A DNA stretch of 19,568 bases from an uncultured Bacteroidales bacterium (GTDB lineage Bacteria; Bacteroidota; Bacteroidia; Bacteroidales; Paludibacteraceae), in NCBI GenBank assembly GCA_903929065.1, contig CAIYTJ010000102.1:1-19568 (forward strand), read 5' to 3'. The notes below the pieces were generated by a model. The model did no database searches, was not told where the DNA came from, and worked only from the letters and a program-made list of their open reading frames with translations. Position 1 is the first letter of the stretch; every line of letters starts with the position of its first letter. The translations under genes and the position numbers were made by a program. Below, piece by piece: positions 1 to 8,800 of this stretch.

Positions 1-230
1 AAATTGATTTTTAAATAATTATTATAGTATTAAAATTCATTTTCTTTTCAAATTACATGGCAAAAGTAACATTGTTTGTCGATATAGGTCTTTCTCTGAC
101 GTTGAAATAATTTTCAATCACGTTGAAAAATCAAAAAAACAAAAGAAATTACTTTTCGATTCGTGGAAATTGCACTTTTAGAGTGAAAATAAAACAAGAT
201 TAAACACTCGAATCAAAATACTAACAAATA
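1..230. other. A/T-rich non-coding region downstream of the operon
   Basis: No open reading frame with coding character, tRNA or conserved motif is visible. The stretch is strongly A/T-rich with several A or T runs. It contains overlapping short inverted repeats around 102-129, listed separately. A TAnnTTTG-like octamer on the minus strand (68-61) lacks a matching upstream TTTG element, so I do not call a promoter. It most likely holds the operon's 3' untranslated region and the spacer to the next gene outside the window. Confidence 0.6.
99..129. repeat. Direct repeat with two mutually exclusive short stems
   Basis: ACGTTGAAA occurs at 99-107 and 120-128. The TTTTCAA between them (111-117) can pair with TTGAAAA at 123-129 (7 bp, loop of 5), or through TTTCAA (112-117) with TTGAAA at 102-107 (6 bp, loop of 4). 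The two stems cannot form together. They lie about 110 bases past the operon's stop codon and may belong to its 3' end. In such A/T-rich DNA, chance is a real alternative. Confidence 0.4.
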
Positions 231-256
231 CTTAAGTTGAACTACTGCAACTTAAG
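231..256 (-). terminator. Perfect 9-bp inverted repeat over the last stop codon (possible operon-end hairpin)
   Basis: CTTAAGTTG (231-239) and CAACTTAAG (248-256) are exact reverse complements separated by eight bases, which include the TAG stop (242-244) of the PL8 gene. In the mRNA the stem starts within the last Leu-Lys-Leu codons. The following sequence is U-rich but not a clean U tract. It could be a weak intrinsic terminator or a 3'-end-stabilising stem. The stem is A/U-rich, so its strength is uncertain. Confidence 0.4.
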
Positions 257-3172
257 AAGAATCGTATAACTCTTCCCATCGACCACCTGCAAAGCGATTA
301 TAGTCGTCTTTTCGTTATTTGTCAACCTAACATTAGGTATGATGCCATCGAGGGTAAACCTTCCGTTTAGGACAATCTCATAATCGAACGGCTGGCTAGC
401 CGCTTCTGCAACTTCTTTCGTCAGTGAATTAAGTCCGGAAACACTCGGACGGTGCATGTCTGGGTCGGCAAAACTAAGGATTAACTTATTGTTAATCAGC
501 TCTTTTAGCATTACAATAGATGGAATGTTCACCTGTTGAATCCATTTGTCATCCAATGGTTTTACTGCATCAAAAATGGCATAACTACAGGTTTTCTCAT
601 CGCGGTTAACTACGATATGCGCCACTTCGTCCTGACGGAGAATACTGATCGGATTGGTTTTGGGATTGCTGAATTTATTTTCCTGAAGCACATTGGGTTG
701 AAGTAACATTTGATAGTTATAGGTTTTATTCTGGGGCGCCAATCCATGATTGATAACCGCAGTTACCAAGCTGTCGGTTTTTATTATATCAACTGAGCCC
801 GACTGAACTATAAACAAATTGCCGATATTGTCCCGGATGATCGGATTATCAATCGAAATATCTTTTTTCAACACTTTCCCATTTAGTTTTATCGTTTCAT
901 CTTCCTTCAGTTCCTGCTGAAAAAGCGTGGTTTCAGTGCGGACAGATTTTGCACTGTCGTTGATATTACTACCTACACAAATCAATACGTTCCCGAAACA
1001 AAAAACCGATTTATTGGCCGAGAAGGTTTTGTCATACGCATTGTCGTACAGTTGCATCGAGAACATTGAAATAGAATCGTTGAGAGCAGTTCCACCCAAG
1101 AAGCTTTTATCTGAGAAATTGCGGTGTGTTTGCTTAAAAAATATTTCGGAAGGTGACAAATGTTTGGCCGTTATTCCCGGCAAACGAGTCCAGTCCCATG
1201 AATTGCTGGCATAACTGTGATTCCGCTGTCCGGTGAGCAGGTTGGTATATTCAATTTGTCCGTAACTAAGGTAACGACCATACAGGTTTTCGGTGGCCGA
1301 CGATTCGTAATCCCAAATATATTTGCTGAACCCTTTGATAGCGATATGATTTTTTGAACTGCGATTGATCATCAATCCGGAATAAGGCATAAAGAAAGCT
1401 GCTTTTGGCGAAGTTTCCGCTGGAATATTCAAGGCTGCTGCCCGCAAACAAAGCTCCGTCTCGCCCAAAGTAGTACGCAGGCAAATACCGGTATTGGCTG
1501 AATTCAGATTCTCTTTAATTGGTAACTCATCGGGCTTCCACAAGCGACTAAAAGCCGCTAATAATTCTTTGTCCGGTTGTTTTTTGGATAATGCCAGATA
1601 AGCAAAAGCGGGCAAGGTCTCATCCAAAAATTGCCCGCCAAGTGGAAAACGACCACAAACGGAAACCGGTGCATCGTACACCGAACAAACATTACGATAA
1701 GTGAGCAAACAGTTTTTTAAGTTAGAAAAAACCTCTTCCGAAAGCGAGAAAGGCGTATCGTGTAACAGATAATAAACCAACGAAGCGGAATAAAGTGCTT
1801 CCGGGTAATACTGCGTGAAATAGGTTCCGGCATGGTGAAAACCGGAATAATCGGGCTTAAAAGTTTCTGTAAAGCCCGGCGCAATGGCAAATGCATTGTC
1901 AAAATACCGCTTTAACAATAATAGTGCAGTATTTCGCTTTTCAGGGGTTTGTTGCATCAAAGCATAAACTACTTTTGCAATTGCCAGTGAACGAATATCG
2001 TCAGCATTTTCGCCGGTTTTTGCCATTTTAGGACTTATCAACCCAATTTTCCCCATCCAGTTGAGTGTGTTCAGTTCACGATTTAATCGTTCCGTGCCCA
2101 ACTCGTTTCGCATGATAAACAACGAATGGAAATATCCGGCACTACGCAATTTTTCGAAGGTAATACAACCCATTGCACTGCCATCTGCCCAACCCTGTTC
2201 GTTTAGCCAGTCGAGCATGTTCAGGTAGCGGCTTTTGCTCAAAGCTGTTTTATTTAACTCAAAATCGTAAGCCAGCGGAAGCATACTACCGGAAGTTACA
2301 TCTTTAAATTTACGTACGGTAACTCCGTCAATTTTTGCCGGTACATATTCGGGGAAAAGTCCTGCACCCAGCACTGTGCCATCAGTGGCCACGGTGAGGT
2401 TCAAATCGCTGAGGTTGCGCGTCAATCCAAATTTTATTTGTCGTTCGACAGCCGTTTTACGGGCTTTGAAGGCAGTCATCGAGGAAAAATTATCTGTAGG
2501 AAAATACCATTGTTCCAATCGTTTGTTTATAATTTCAGCAGCGGCAAGATCAGTTGGAGTTGGGGCTATGTTTTCTTTTATTTCGGCTGCTTGCCGGATT
2601 CCCCAAAAATCAGCCACTATCGGATTTTGATCCACCTGATATTGTGCATCGGACATTCTGTCCCATTTTACAGCTTTTTGGAATTCTATGTAATCGAAAT
2701 ACAAGGTTCCGTTTCCGGAAGCCGGAGCTTCCACCAACATCTTTGTCAGCACCGATTTATCCTTGCCCATATCCCGCCCAAAGGCTGCTAACAGACAGCG
2801 CCAACCTTTAAAATTCAAATTGAAATCAAGGTGGCATTTTATCTGGTCGGTTTTATCCGAAAATGAAAAAACAAGTTTTGAGTTGGACGGAACTGCATTG
2901 TACACCCAGAGATAAATGCCACCATCCCTGATTTTCGAGGCTTCTTCCATTCCTGTTGGATTTGAAACAGTAAGTTTTGAACCGGCTTTCCAATCCCAGC
3001 TCAAGGATTTATTTCCCAATTTGAATTTTTTGTCAGCAACGGTTAAACTACCTTGATTAGTTGTGAATGTTGTTGGTACAAGTCCATCCTCGAACGAGTA
3101 TATTTGTGCTTTTAAAATACTTGAGAAACTCGTAAAGACAAGCGTCAATGCAATTAATATTTGTTTTTTCAT
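242..3172 (-). CDS. PL8 chondroitin ABC lyase-like polysaccharide lyase, full-length, secreted
   Basis: Predicted polysaccharide lyase of family 8 that cleaves uronic-acid-containing glycans (chondroitin, dermatan or hyaluronan in known members) by beta-elimination. The 976-residue product starts with a signal peptide (MKK, hydrophobic core, likely cut near L-K-A|Q, residue 22). Residues about 25-175 resemble the N-terminal beta-sandwich of Proteus chondroitinase ABC I. Residues about 200-590 form the helical toroid and about 600-976 the beta-rich domains. All four catalytic residues of ABC I have counterparts: His447 (F-H-H-A-G), Tyr455, Arg508 (C-G-R-F-P) and Glu623 (W-D-Y-E), followed by the Y-G-R-Y signature. 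Length is close to the roughly 1,020 residues of ABC I. It is the last gene of the operon, 14 bases after the sulfatase gene, and its stop codon lies inside an inverted repeat. The family call is firm. Substrate (chondroitin, dermatan or a related polymer) and endo or exo mode are inference. Confidence 0.9.
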   Translation of the reverse strand: MKKQILIALTLVFTSFSSILKAQIYSFEDGLVPTTFTTNQGSLTVADKKFKLGNKSLSWDWKAGSKLTVSNPTGMEEASKIRDGGIYLWVYNAVPSNSKLVFSFSDKTDQIKCHLDFNLNFKGWRCLLAAFGRDMGKDKSVLTKMLVEAPASGNGTLYFDYIEFQKAVKWDRMSDAQYQVDQNPIVADFWGIRQAAEIKENIAPTPTDLAAAEIINKRLEQWYFPTDNFSSMTAFKARKTAVERQIKFGLTRNLSDLNLTVATDGTVLGAGLFPEYVPAKIDGVTVRKFKDVTSGSMLPLAYDFELNKTALSKSRYLNMLDWLNEQGWADGSAMGCITFEKLRSAGYFHSLFIMRNELGTERLNRELNTLNWMGKIGLISPKMAKTGENADDIRSLAIAKVVYALMQQTPEKRNTALLLLKRYFDNAFAIAPGFTETFKPDYSGFHHAGTYFTQYYPEALYSASLVYYLLHDTPFSLSEEVFSNLKNCLLTYRNVCSVYDAPVSVCGRFPLGGQFLDETLPAFAYLALSKKQPDKELLAAFSRLWKPDELPIKENLNSANTGICLRTTLGETELCLRAAALNIPAETSPKAAFFMPYSGLMINRSSKNHIAIKGFSKYIWDYESSATENLYGRYLSYGQIEYTNLLTGQRNHSYASNSWDWTRLPGITAKHLSPSEIFFKQTHRNFSDKSFLGGTALNDSISMFSMQLYDNAYDKTFSANKSVFCFGNVLICVGSNINDSAKSVRTETTLFQQELKEDETIKLNGKVLKKDISIDNPIIRDNIGNLFIVQSGSVDIIKTDSLVTAVINHGLAPQNKTYNYQMLLQPNVLQENKFSNPKTNPISILRQDEVAHIVVNRDEKTCSYAIFDAVKPLDDKWIQQVNIPSIVMLKELINNKLILSFADPDMHRPSVSGLNSLTKEVAEAASQPFDYEIVLNGRFTLDGIIPNVRLTNNEKTTIIALQVVDGKSYTILLKLQ

Positions 3173-3186
3173 GTTGGTAGTATTTA

Positions 3187-4668
3187 TTATTTTTTTGAAT
3201 CAGTTGGTATTGCACCTCGCTTCCATCGCAACTCCGATTCTTCAGGGTCTTCTCCTAATTGTTTTACTAATGTTGCATGCATTTCTTTCATCCTTTTTTG
3301 TTGCAAAGGTTCTTTGGCTAAATTATGTAATTCTTTAGGGTCTGATTTCAGATTGAAAAGTTCCAATTCGGCCGGATGATTTTTATCAGGACGTGTATGA
3401 TAAACGTATTTCCAATCGCCCATCCGAATCATCGACATGCCCGATGAAAGATAAGGTCCGTAATATTCGGTTATTGCCAAATCTTTCCATTTCGTTTCCG
3501 TATTGTTTATCCAACTCAACATTGAATTTCCATCCCAATCTGCAGGTGTTTTAGCGCCGGCCATTTCTGCAATGGTTTGTACCAAATCCACCGTTCCCGA
3601 TGCTTCATGTAGTACTTGTCCGCCTTTCCATTTTTTAGGATAACTGATAATCAATGGCACCCGGCTTCCGGTATCGTACAAGGTATTTTTCCACCACATA
3701 CCGTGCTCGCCCAGATTTTCACCGTGGTCGGACATGTAAATAATAATCGTATTTTCGTACAACGGACTTTTGCGCATGGTTTCAATCACGGTACCCATTA
3801 CAGAATCCATCCATTCTACTTTGGCATAATAACATTCTCGCGCCAATTGAATGGTACTTGCAGGAATATTCTCCAGTTTGCGATCGTTGCGCAGGTGGCG
3901 ATAATTCAGTGGAAGATTTTCCAAATAGCCGTCCGGAATTTCGGGAGCTGGAATTTTTCCCTTGTATTTAGCTAATATTTCATTTGGAACTGTCAATGGA
4001 TAATGAGGTGCCGACAAACCCATAGTTACAAAAAAGGGTTTGTCACTCTTTTTTCTGTTTTGAATAAAATCAATTACGGCTCCCGACACTTTTCTATCTC
4101 CACCACCAACGGGTTTGTCCACCCCTCCGAGGTCTCTGAATTCTTTCCCAAGCTGACCTTTATTGTCGGGGAAATATTCAGCCGGAATACGTTTTCGTTT
4201 GCCACCATTATAAGTCTCCACTTCGAGTTCACCATCCTTCTTTTTCTTTTCCTGATCATCTAGAACAATAAATCCATGATTTCCAACACCCATATAATGC
4301 ATTTTACCGGAAAGATACGATTCGTATCCAACTGCATTTAACAATCGGGCAAGTGAAGGTGTTCCTTCCGGAACTCCCGGAGTATTCCCCCACACATTGT
4401 GGTGTGACACATATTTTCCGGTTGTCAGACTTTGACGGGAAGGCACACTTTGTGGCGAACTGCAATAAAACGAATTGAAATAAATTCCTGATTTTGCCAA
4501 GCCATCCAATGTCGGTGTGTGTGCCAGCGGATTTCCGTCGCATCCCAAAATATTAGCATTGTGCTCATCACTCATCAAAAGCAGTATGTTAGGCTGTTTT
4601 TCAGTTTGTTGTGCATTTATTCTTAGAATTGATAAAAATGCCGAGCTAATTATTAAAACTTTTTTCAT
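3187..4668 (-). CDS. Family S1 sulfatase, Ser-type, secreted
   Basis: Predicted sulfate-ester hydrolase (alkaline-phosphatase superfamily, S1). The 493-residue protein begins with a signal peptide probably cut at I-N-A|Q (residue 19). The metal site is visible as S-D-E-H (Asp34) and S-D-H-G (Asp314, His315). The formylglycine motif is S-V-P-S-R at residues 74-78, so Ser74 is the residue to be oxidised and an anaerobic-type maturase (anSME) is needed. Lys122, His124, His222 and Lys328 sit where sulfate-binding residues usually lie. It differs clearly from the two other sulfatases in the window: the S-D-E-H-N opening and the C-terminal L-F-N-L-K-S-D-P-K-E motif recall choline-sulfatase/heparan-sulfatase-like branches rather than iduronate-2-sulfatase. 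It lies 9 bases after the short PL8 gene and 14 before the long one, suggesting desulfation of the lyase substrate or its oligosaccharides. The exact S1 subfamily and the sulfate position attacked cannot be read from the sequence. Confidence 0.9.
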   Translation of the reverse strand: MKKVLIISSAFLSILRINAQQTEKQPNILLLMSDEHNANILGCDGNPLAHTPTLDGLAKSGIYFNSFYCSSPQSVPSRQSLTTGKYVSHHNVWGNTPGVPEGTPSLARLLNAVGYESYLSGKMHYMGVGNHGFIVLDDQEKKKKDGELEVETYNGGKRKRIPAEYFPDNKGQLGKEFRDLGGVDKPVGGGDRKVSGAVIDFIQNRKKSDKPFFVTMGLSAPHYPLTVPNEILAKYKGKIPAPEIPDGYLENLPLNYRHLRNDRKLENIPASTIQLARECYYAKVEWMDSVMGTVIETMRKSPLYENTIIIYMSDHGENLGEHGMWWKNTLYDTGSRVPLIISYPKKWKGGQVLHEASGTVDLVQTIAEMAGAKTPADWDGNSMLSWINNTETKWKDLAITEYYGPYLSSGMSMIRMGDWKYVYHTRPDKNHPAELELFNLKSDPKELHNLAKEPLQQKRMKEMHATLVKQLGEDPEESELRWKRGAIPTDSKK

Positions 4669-4677
4669 AGTGCTGGA

Positions 4678-7227
4678 TTATTTTTGAAAAAGATTAATAG
4701 CTATGGTTTTACCATCGAAACAAGCAAATTCAATGACTGTTTCGTTTTTTTGTACTCCAATTCTTTTTGCATCAATCGTATTTGATTGTAATTCCCACCG
4801 TCCATTTAATGTTATTCTTACCGGACAAATTTTACTTTTTGCCCGGAATATTTCTGGATTTTCTCGGTCTACCTGACTGAAAGTATAGAACTTCTCTGTT
4901 CTGCCAAATTCGGGATTGGAAAGCGAAAGGGTACAAATCTTTTTGTCATGTTTTACCACAAATAGACAAGGGGTATCAACACTTTTCAGCAAGTCGGATT
5001 TTAGCACATTATCGGCTTTACGTATGGCATAAGCAGTGATATTTTCAGGCAGATAAGTTACAATATGAGCAACAGCATCTTGTTGCTCAACACGAAATAA
5101 TTTATCAAAGTTCTGTTCCAGATTTTTGGTTTCTTTTTCGCCACCATTTATAGCAATTACATATTGATAACCTGCAGATTGAGGGTTCATTCCGTGTATA
5201 ATCCTGCAGGTTTCATAATTTCCTGCTTTAGTAGCTTTAGCTCTCTCGAGAGGCTCGCTTTGTTCACTTCTGGCAAAAATCAGGTTTGCTCCTTTAGGAA
5301 AATAATAAGTATGTCCTTTGGCATCGACGTAACCGAGGGAATTTCCTTCGATTGCTTCTAAATTCGCACCAATACCTTTAATCGGTTTATTATTAAAGTA
5401 ACTAATAGAGTGTCCGGGGCCGATTCCCAACTGAGTTATAGTGGTCTGAACCGGATAAATTTCATTTGTGCTGCAAATATTGCTTCCTAAAGCAAAAATA
5501 TAATTATCTACAAAAAACAAGGTTTTATTAGCACGCAACGAACTTTGGGGATCCTGATACGACATGGCACTCAATCCACAACGGTCGTTGAATTTCACTC
5601 CACCCAAATATGTTTCGGGCACAAAGTTTCTGTGTTTTCCGCTAAACATTGCATCTGCCGGCATTTCGAAAGTAGTAGCACCCGGCAATCGACACCAGTT
5701 CCAACCATTTATCTCGTAACCACTTTCTGCAGCACAGACAGGATTGCCCGAAGCATAAATTTGCAACACACCAGATCCATTAAATCTTCCATACCGGTTT
5801 TGAACGGCGGTCCCTTCGTAATCCCAAATGTATTTGCTTACACCTTTCCAACCTGCCATCCAGTTTTGCTGGCGGTAAATCGTCATTCCTGCATACGGAT
5901 AAAACCAATAGCCATTGGGGTCAGCTTCCGGTTTTACGTTTTCGGCAACCATTTTATTACACTTCTCAATTGCACCTAACGACCCGAAATAGCAAATAAA
6001 GGGATCAACTTTGGTCAGGAAATCTGATTGAAATGATGCATCATTCGGATTCCAAAGGCGCATAAAAGCAGCTTTAAGTTGTTGACTCAACGAATTATTA
6101 TTCAGATTGGCCATGTACATAAATGCCGGAAAATTTTCCTGCAACGTGTTCAGTTTGTTAGGAAATCGTCCGGTAACAGAGCGCGGTACATCGTATTTGT
6201 TGGAATAAATGCGGTATTGGAGAAGCGCATTCGACAGATTGGAAAACACCTCATCGCTCACCTGATACCGGGTGTTGTTCAATAAATAACAATAGATTGC
6301 CGCCGAATGAAAACCATGCACCGCATAAGCACTCATATAGGGATTTTTATGATGATATCCTACATAATCGGGCTTAATCATATCATTCCAGCTGTACCCA
6401 ATTTTGAGCGATTTATTCATCATTCTCTGGAAATATAGCATTTCTTTTTCTCTTTCAGGGCTATTCAGTGGTAAACTGAAAATATAACACAACCTTTGAT
6501 TGAAAATGGCACGAATACCATCGGAATTAAAACCCGGTTCTTCCCACAAAATTGGCGTTTCGAATGCCGGACCAACCGATTGACTCATCCAATTCAGCAT
6601 TTGAAGTTCAGCATCCAACATGCCTTTTTTCTCTAGTTCGTCGTGCATCAAAAACACCGATAAAGTATAACTCAATCCATCTAATCCTACATCCGAACCG
6701 CCGTATTCAACAAAACCATTATCCTTGTAATTAGAGGTTTTAATGGTCAAATCAAGTCCGTTAGTCCAACCACGTTTGTGTAAATATTCAAACACATCGA
6801 TAATCTCTTTTAAAGTTGTACGGCTGTGATAATCTGTATTTGGACGTGATTTGCTTCCTTTGAGGTTGTACGATAACGAAAGCGGAAATAGTATTTCGTG
6901 GAAAATCTTTTTGGGGCTTCGTGCTTCTTCTACCGACTTTTTAGGTTGCAGCATCTGACCAGATTTAATTTTCATTTTTTCTTCCTTATTACCCGATAAA
7001 TTATAAGGTTCCAAATTAGAAAAGTCAAATTCAATATAAAACTGATGGGCTTTATGTACAGATTCCAATATGGCATCATACCGTGCTTTAACCAATGGAT
7101 TTGAATAATCAATATTTTCGGAACCAACAATCCATGTACGGTATTTGTCTGAAATAGTTTGGATTTCGTCTGCTTTTGCAAAACTAAAAAGGAGGAAGAG
7201 AATGATGAGAACACTAATTTTTTTCAT
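4678..7227 (-). CDS. PL8 family polysaccharide lyase lacking the N-terminal beta-sandwich, secreted
   Basis: A second PL8 lyase, 849 residues, paralogous to the one at 242-3172. A signal peptide (about residues 1-19, A-K-A|D) is followed directly by the helical domain: the D-K-Y-R-x-W and Y-S-N-P-L-V stretch (residues 27-46) resembles the start of the catalytic toroid of PL8 enzymes. The N-terminal carbohydrate-binding-like sandwich of the paralogue is therefore absent. Catalytic counterparts of chondroitinase ABC I are all present: His293 (Y-H-H-K-N), Tyr301, Arg354 (T-G-R-F-P) and Glu471 (W-D-Y-E), with N-R-Y-G-R following. Matching K-P-D-Y, D-E-V-F-S-N-L, Y-I-W-D-Y-E and S-K-Y-I-W segments show common ancestry with the long paralogue, but the loop after the catalytic His differs (K-N-P-Y-M against A-G-T-Y-F). 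The gene sits 7 bases after a sulfatase gene. Having two diverged lyases suggests different linkages, sulfation states or endo/exo modes, which is inference. Confidence 0.88.
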   Translation of the reverse strand: MKKISVLIILFLLFSFAKADEIQTISDKYRTWIVGSENIDYSNPLVKARYDAILESVHKAHQFYIEFDFSNLEPYNLSGNKEEKMKIKSGQMLQPKKSVEEARSPKKIFHEILFPLSLSYNLKGSKSRPNTDYHSRTTLKEIIDVFEYLHKRGWTNGLDLTIKTSNYKDNGFVEYGGSDVGLDGLSYTLSVFLMHDELEKKGMLDAELQMLNWMSQSVGPAFETPILWEEPGFNSDGIRAIFNQRLCYIFSLPLNSPEREKEMLYFQRMMNKSLKIGYSWNDMIKPDYVGYHHKNPYMSAYAVHGFHSAAIYCYLLNNTRYQVSDEVFSNLSNALLQYRIYSNKYDVPRSVTGRFPNKLNTLQENFPAFMYMANLNNNSLSQQLKAAFMRLWNPNDASFQSDFLTKVDPFICYFGSLGAIEKCNKMVAENVKPEADPNGYWFYPYAGMTIYRQQNWMAGWKGVSKYIWDYEGTAVQNRYGRFNGSGVLQIYASGNPVCAAESGYEINGWNWCRLPGATTFEMPADAMFSGKHRNFVPETYLGGVKFNDRCGLSAMSYQDPQSSLRANKTLFFVDNYIFALGSNICSTNEIYPVQTTITQLGIGPGHSISYFNNKPIKGIGANLEAIEGNSLGYVDAKGHTYYFPKGANLIFARSEQSEPLERAKATKAGNYETCRIIHGMNPQSAGYQYVIAINGGEKETKNLEQNFDKLFRVEQQDAVAHIVTYLPENITAYAIRKADNVLKSDLLKSVDTPCLFVVKHDKKICTLSLSNPEFGRTEKFYTFSQVDRENPEIFRAKSKICPVRITLNGRWELQSNTIDAKRIGVQKNETVIEFACFDGKTIAINLFQK

Positions 7228-7234
7228 TGGATTA

Positions 7235-8776
7235 TTATTTTTGTGATTGAAGATATTCCCCCATATACTGTTTCATGGTTTTTGCTACAATGGTATAGCT
7301 TTTTACATTCAACTGATTGATAGTTTCTAAGGGGTCTTTTTCGTAATCATAAAGTTCTTCTGCAATAACGTTATCAAAATTTGAAACTTTGTTTTTCCAT
7401 TCCACCCAAACTGTGTATCGGTATTTTCCATCCCGAAGTGAATATCCCATTTTGTTTTCATCCCGCGGATACTGACTTACAGCATATTTCTTGGTAAGTT
7501 TTTGGGGATTTTTTATGCCCGAAACCAGGCTGATTCCATCTAATTTTTCGGGAATTGTGAGGCTGGTCATTTCGCAAAGGGTTGGATAAATATCGACAAA
7601 TTCAACCGGTGAAGTTACTTTCGAAGGCTTTATGGAAGGGTCGATAATGATTAAAGGTGAATGCGTGGCTTGTTCGAAATTGGTGTGTTTGCACCATAAT
7701 CCATGATCGCCCAAATGCCAACCATGATCGCCCCAAAGCACAATAATCGTATTATTCAACACGCCTTTTTTCTCAAGAGCCTCAATTACTTTCCCGATTT
7801 GTGCATCGGTATAACTGACACAAGCGTAATAACCATGAATCAACTGACGAGCTTTTTCGTCTTTCATTACCATATTCTTAATATCCGAAAACTCCACCGC
7901 AGCAGGTATATCTGAATATTGTGGCAATTCGCCGGAATTAGTATAGGCAAAATCTGGACTTCCGGATGCTTTTTGGCTAAACTTTGCCAAGGGCATCTCT
8001 TCGCGTTTGTACAAATCCCAGTATTTTTTCGGAGCTACAAAAGGCAAGTGAGGCTTCTGGAACCCAATTGCCAGAAAAAATGGTTTATCAGATTTATAGT
8101 TAGCTACAAACTGCTCCACACCGTTGGTAATAGCTCCGTTTTTATAAGCACCATCCGGCACATCGACACATTCGGTGGCGTAAAACATGTTTTTCTGCAC
8201 ATATTCTTCGCCTTTTATTTTCATAGCCTCCCTAATTTCAAGTGCCTGATATTCACCTCTGAATCCTGTTGGTGGCTCAATGTTTTTATCATAAAATGCC
8301 GTTTGATCCATATAAGGAATCGACCACGAGAGCACATCGTTTGTCTTGCCGGGCACCTGCGATTGATCGAATATCTTTCCAATTCCCGCTGTTTCGTAAC
8401 CGTTTTGTCTGAAATATTGTGGAATGGTAACAGCTTCCGGATTTACAGTTCGAAAGCGCTCCGACATATCCCACATTTTGGTATGATCGGGACGTAAACC
8501 GGTAAGTAAACTGGCACGTGTTGGTCCAGAAACGGCTTGCTGGCAATAAGCAAGCGTAAATAGCGTACCTTTTGCAGCCAGCTTATCCATATTTGGCGTT
8601 TTAGCAATGGGGTCACCATAACAACCCAACAGCGGCTTCATATCGTCAATGGCGATAAACAAGACATTCTTCTTTTGAGGATTCTCTTTTTTTTGAGCTG
8701 ATAAATTGGTTGACAAACTTGGTGTCAATAACGCCAAACCCGGTAATAACCATTTATATTTGGGAGTCTGTTTCAT
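7235..8776 (-). CDS. Iduronate-2-sulfatase-like sulfatase (S1_7-like), Ser-type, secreted
   Basis: Predicted sulfatase, 513 residues, resembling human iduronate-2-sulfatase (IDS). After a signal peptide (about residues 1-27, L-S-A|Q) come the metal ligands I-D-D (Asp44, Asp45), the maturation motif S-G-P-T-R (residues 83-87, Ser-type) followed by A-S-L-L-T-G-L-R-P-D, Lys134 in G-K-I-F, His243 in K-P-H-L-P-F, W-G-D-H-G-W-H-L-G-D-H (Asp350, His351) and Lys363. These correspond to IDS Asp45/46, Cys84, Lys135, His229, Asp334/His335 and Lys347. One active-site residue differs: the position of IDS His138 is Asp137 here (G-K-I-F-D). The C-terminus has the family's L-Y-D-Y-E-K-D-P-L-E-T motif. It lies between the GH63-like gene (24 bases) and the short PL8 gene (7 bases). 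Action on a 2-O-sulfated uronic acid is plausible by homology but unproven, and the Asp137 change argues for a different sulfated sugar. Confidence 0.9.
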   Translation of the reverse strand: MKQTPKYKWLLPGLALLTPSLSTNLSAQKKENPQKKNVLFIAIDDMKPLLGCYGDPIAKTPNMDKLAAKGTLFTLAYCQQAVSGPTRASLLTGLRPDHTKMWDMSERFRTVNPEAVTIPQYFRQNGYETAGIGKIFDQSQVPGKTNDVLSWSIPYMDQTAFYDKNIEPPTGFRGEYQALEIREAMKIKGEEYVQKNMFYATECVDVPDGAYKNGAITNGVEQFVANYKSDKPFFLAIGFQKPHLPFVAPKKYWDLYKREEMPLAKFSQKASGSPDFAYTNSGELPQYSDIPAAVEFSDIKNMVMKDEKARQLIHGYYACVSYTDAQIGKVIEALEKKGVLNNTIIVLWGDHGWHLGDHGLWCKHTNFEQATHSPLIIIDPSIKPSKVTSPVEFVDIYPTLCEMTSLTIPEKLDGISLVSGIKNPQKLTKKYAVSQYPRDENKMGYSLRDGKYRYTVWVEWKNKVSNFDNVIAEELYDYEKDPLETINQLNVKSYTIVAKTMKQYMGEYLQSQK

Positions 8777-8800
8777 ACTATCGTTTGATAGTTTTCTGAT

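Noticed and set aside
61..68. TAnnTTTG-like Bacteroidota -7 element on the minus strand
   Set aside because: The octamer TACTTTTG fits the -7 consensus, but no TTTG element is found about 19-20 bases upstream, and such octamers are common by chance in A/T-rich DNA.
7919..8497. Plus-strand open frame of 192 codons opposite the sulfatase gene
   Set aside because: It lies wholly antisense to a sulfatase with intact catalytic motifs, and its translation is rich in Cys, Phe, His and Arg with no recognisable domain. Other plus-strand frames (for example 2438-2791, 5545-5979 and 13391-13768) were rejected for the same reason.
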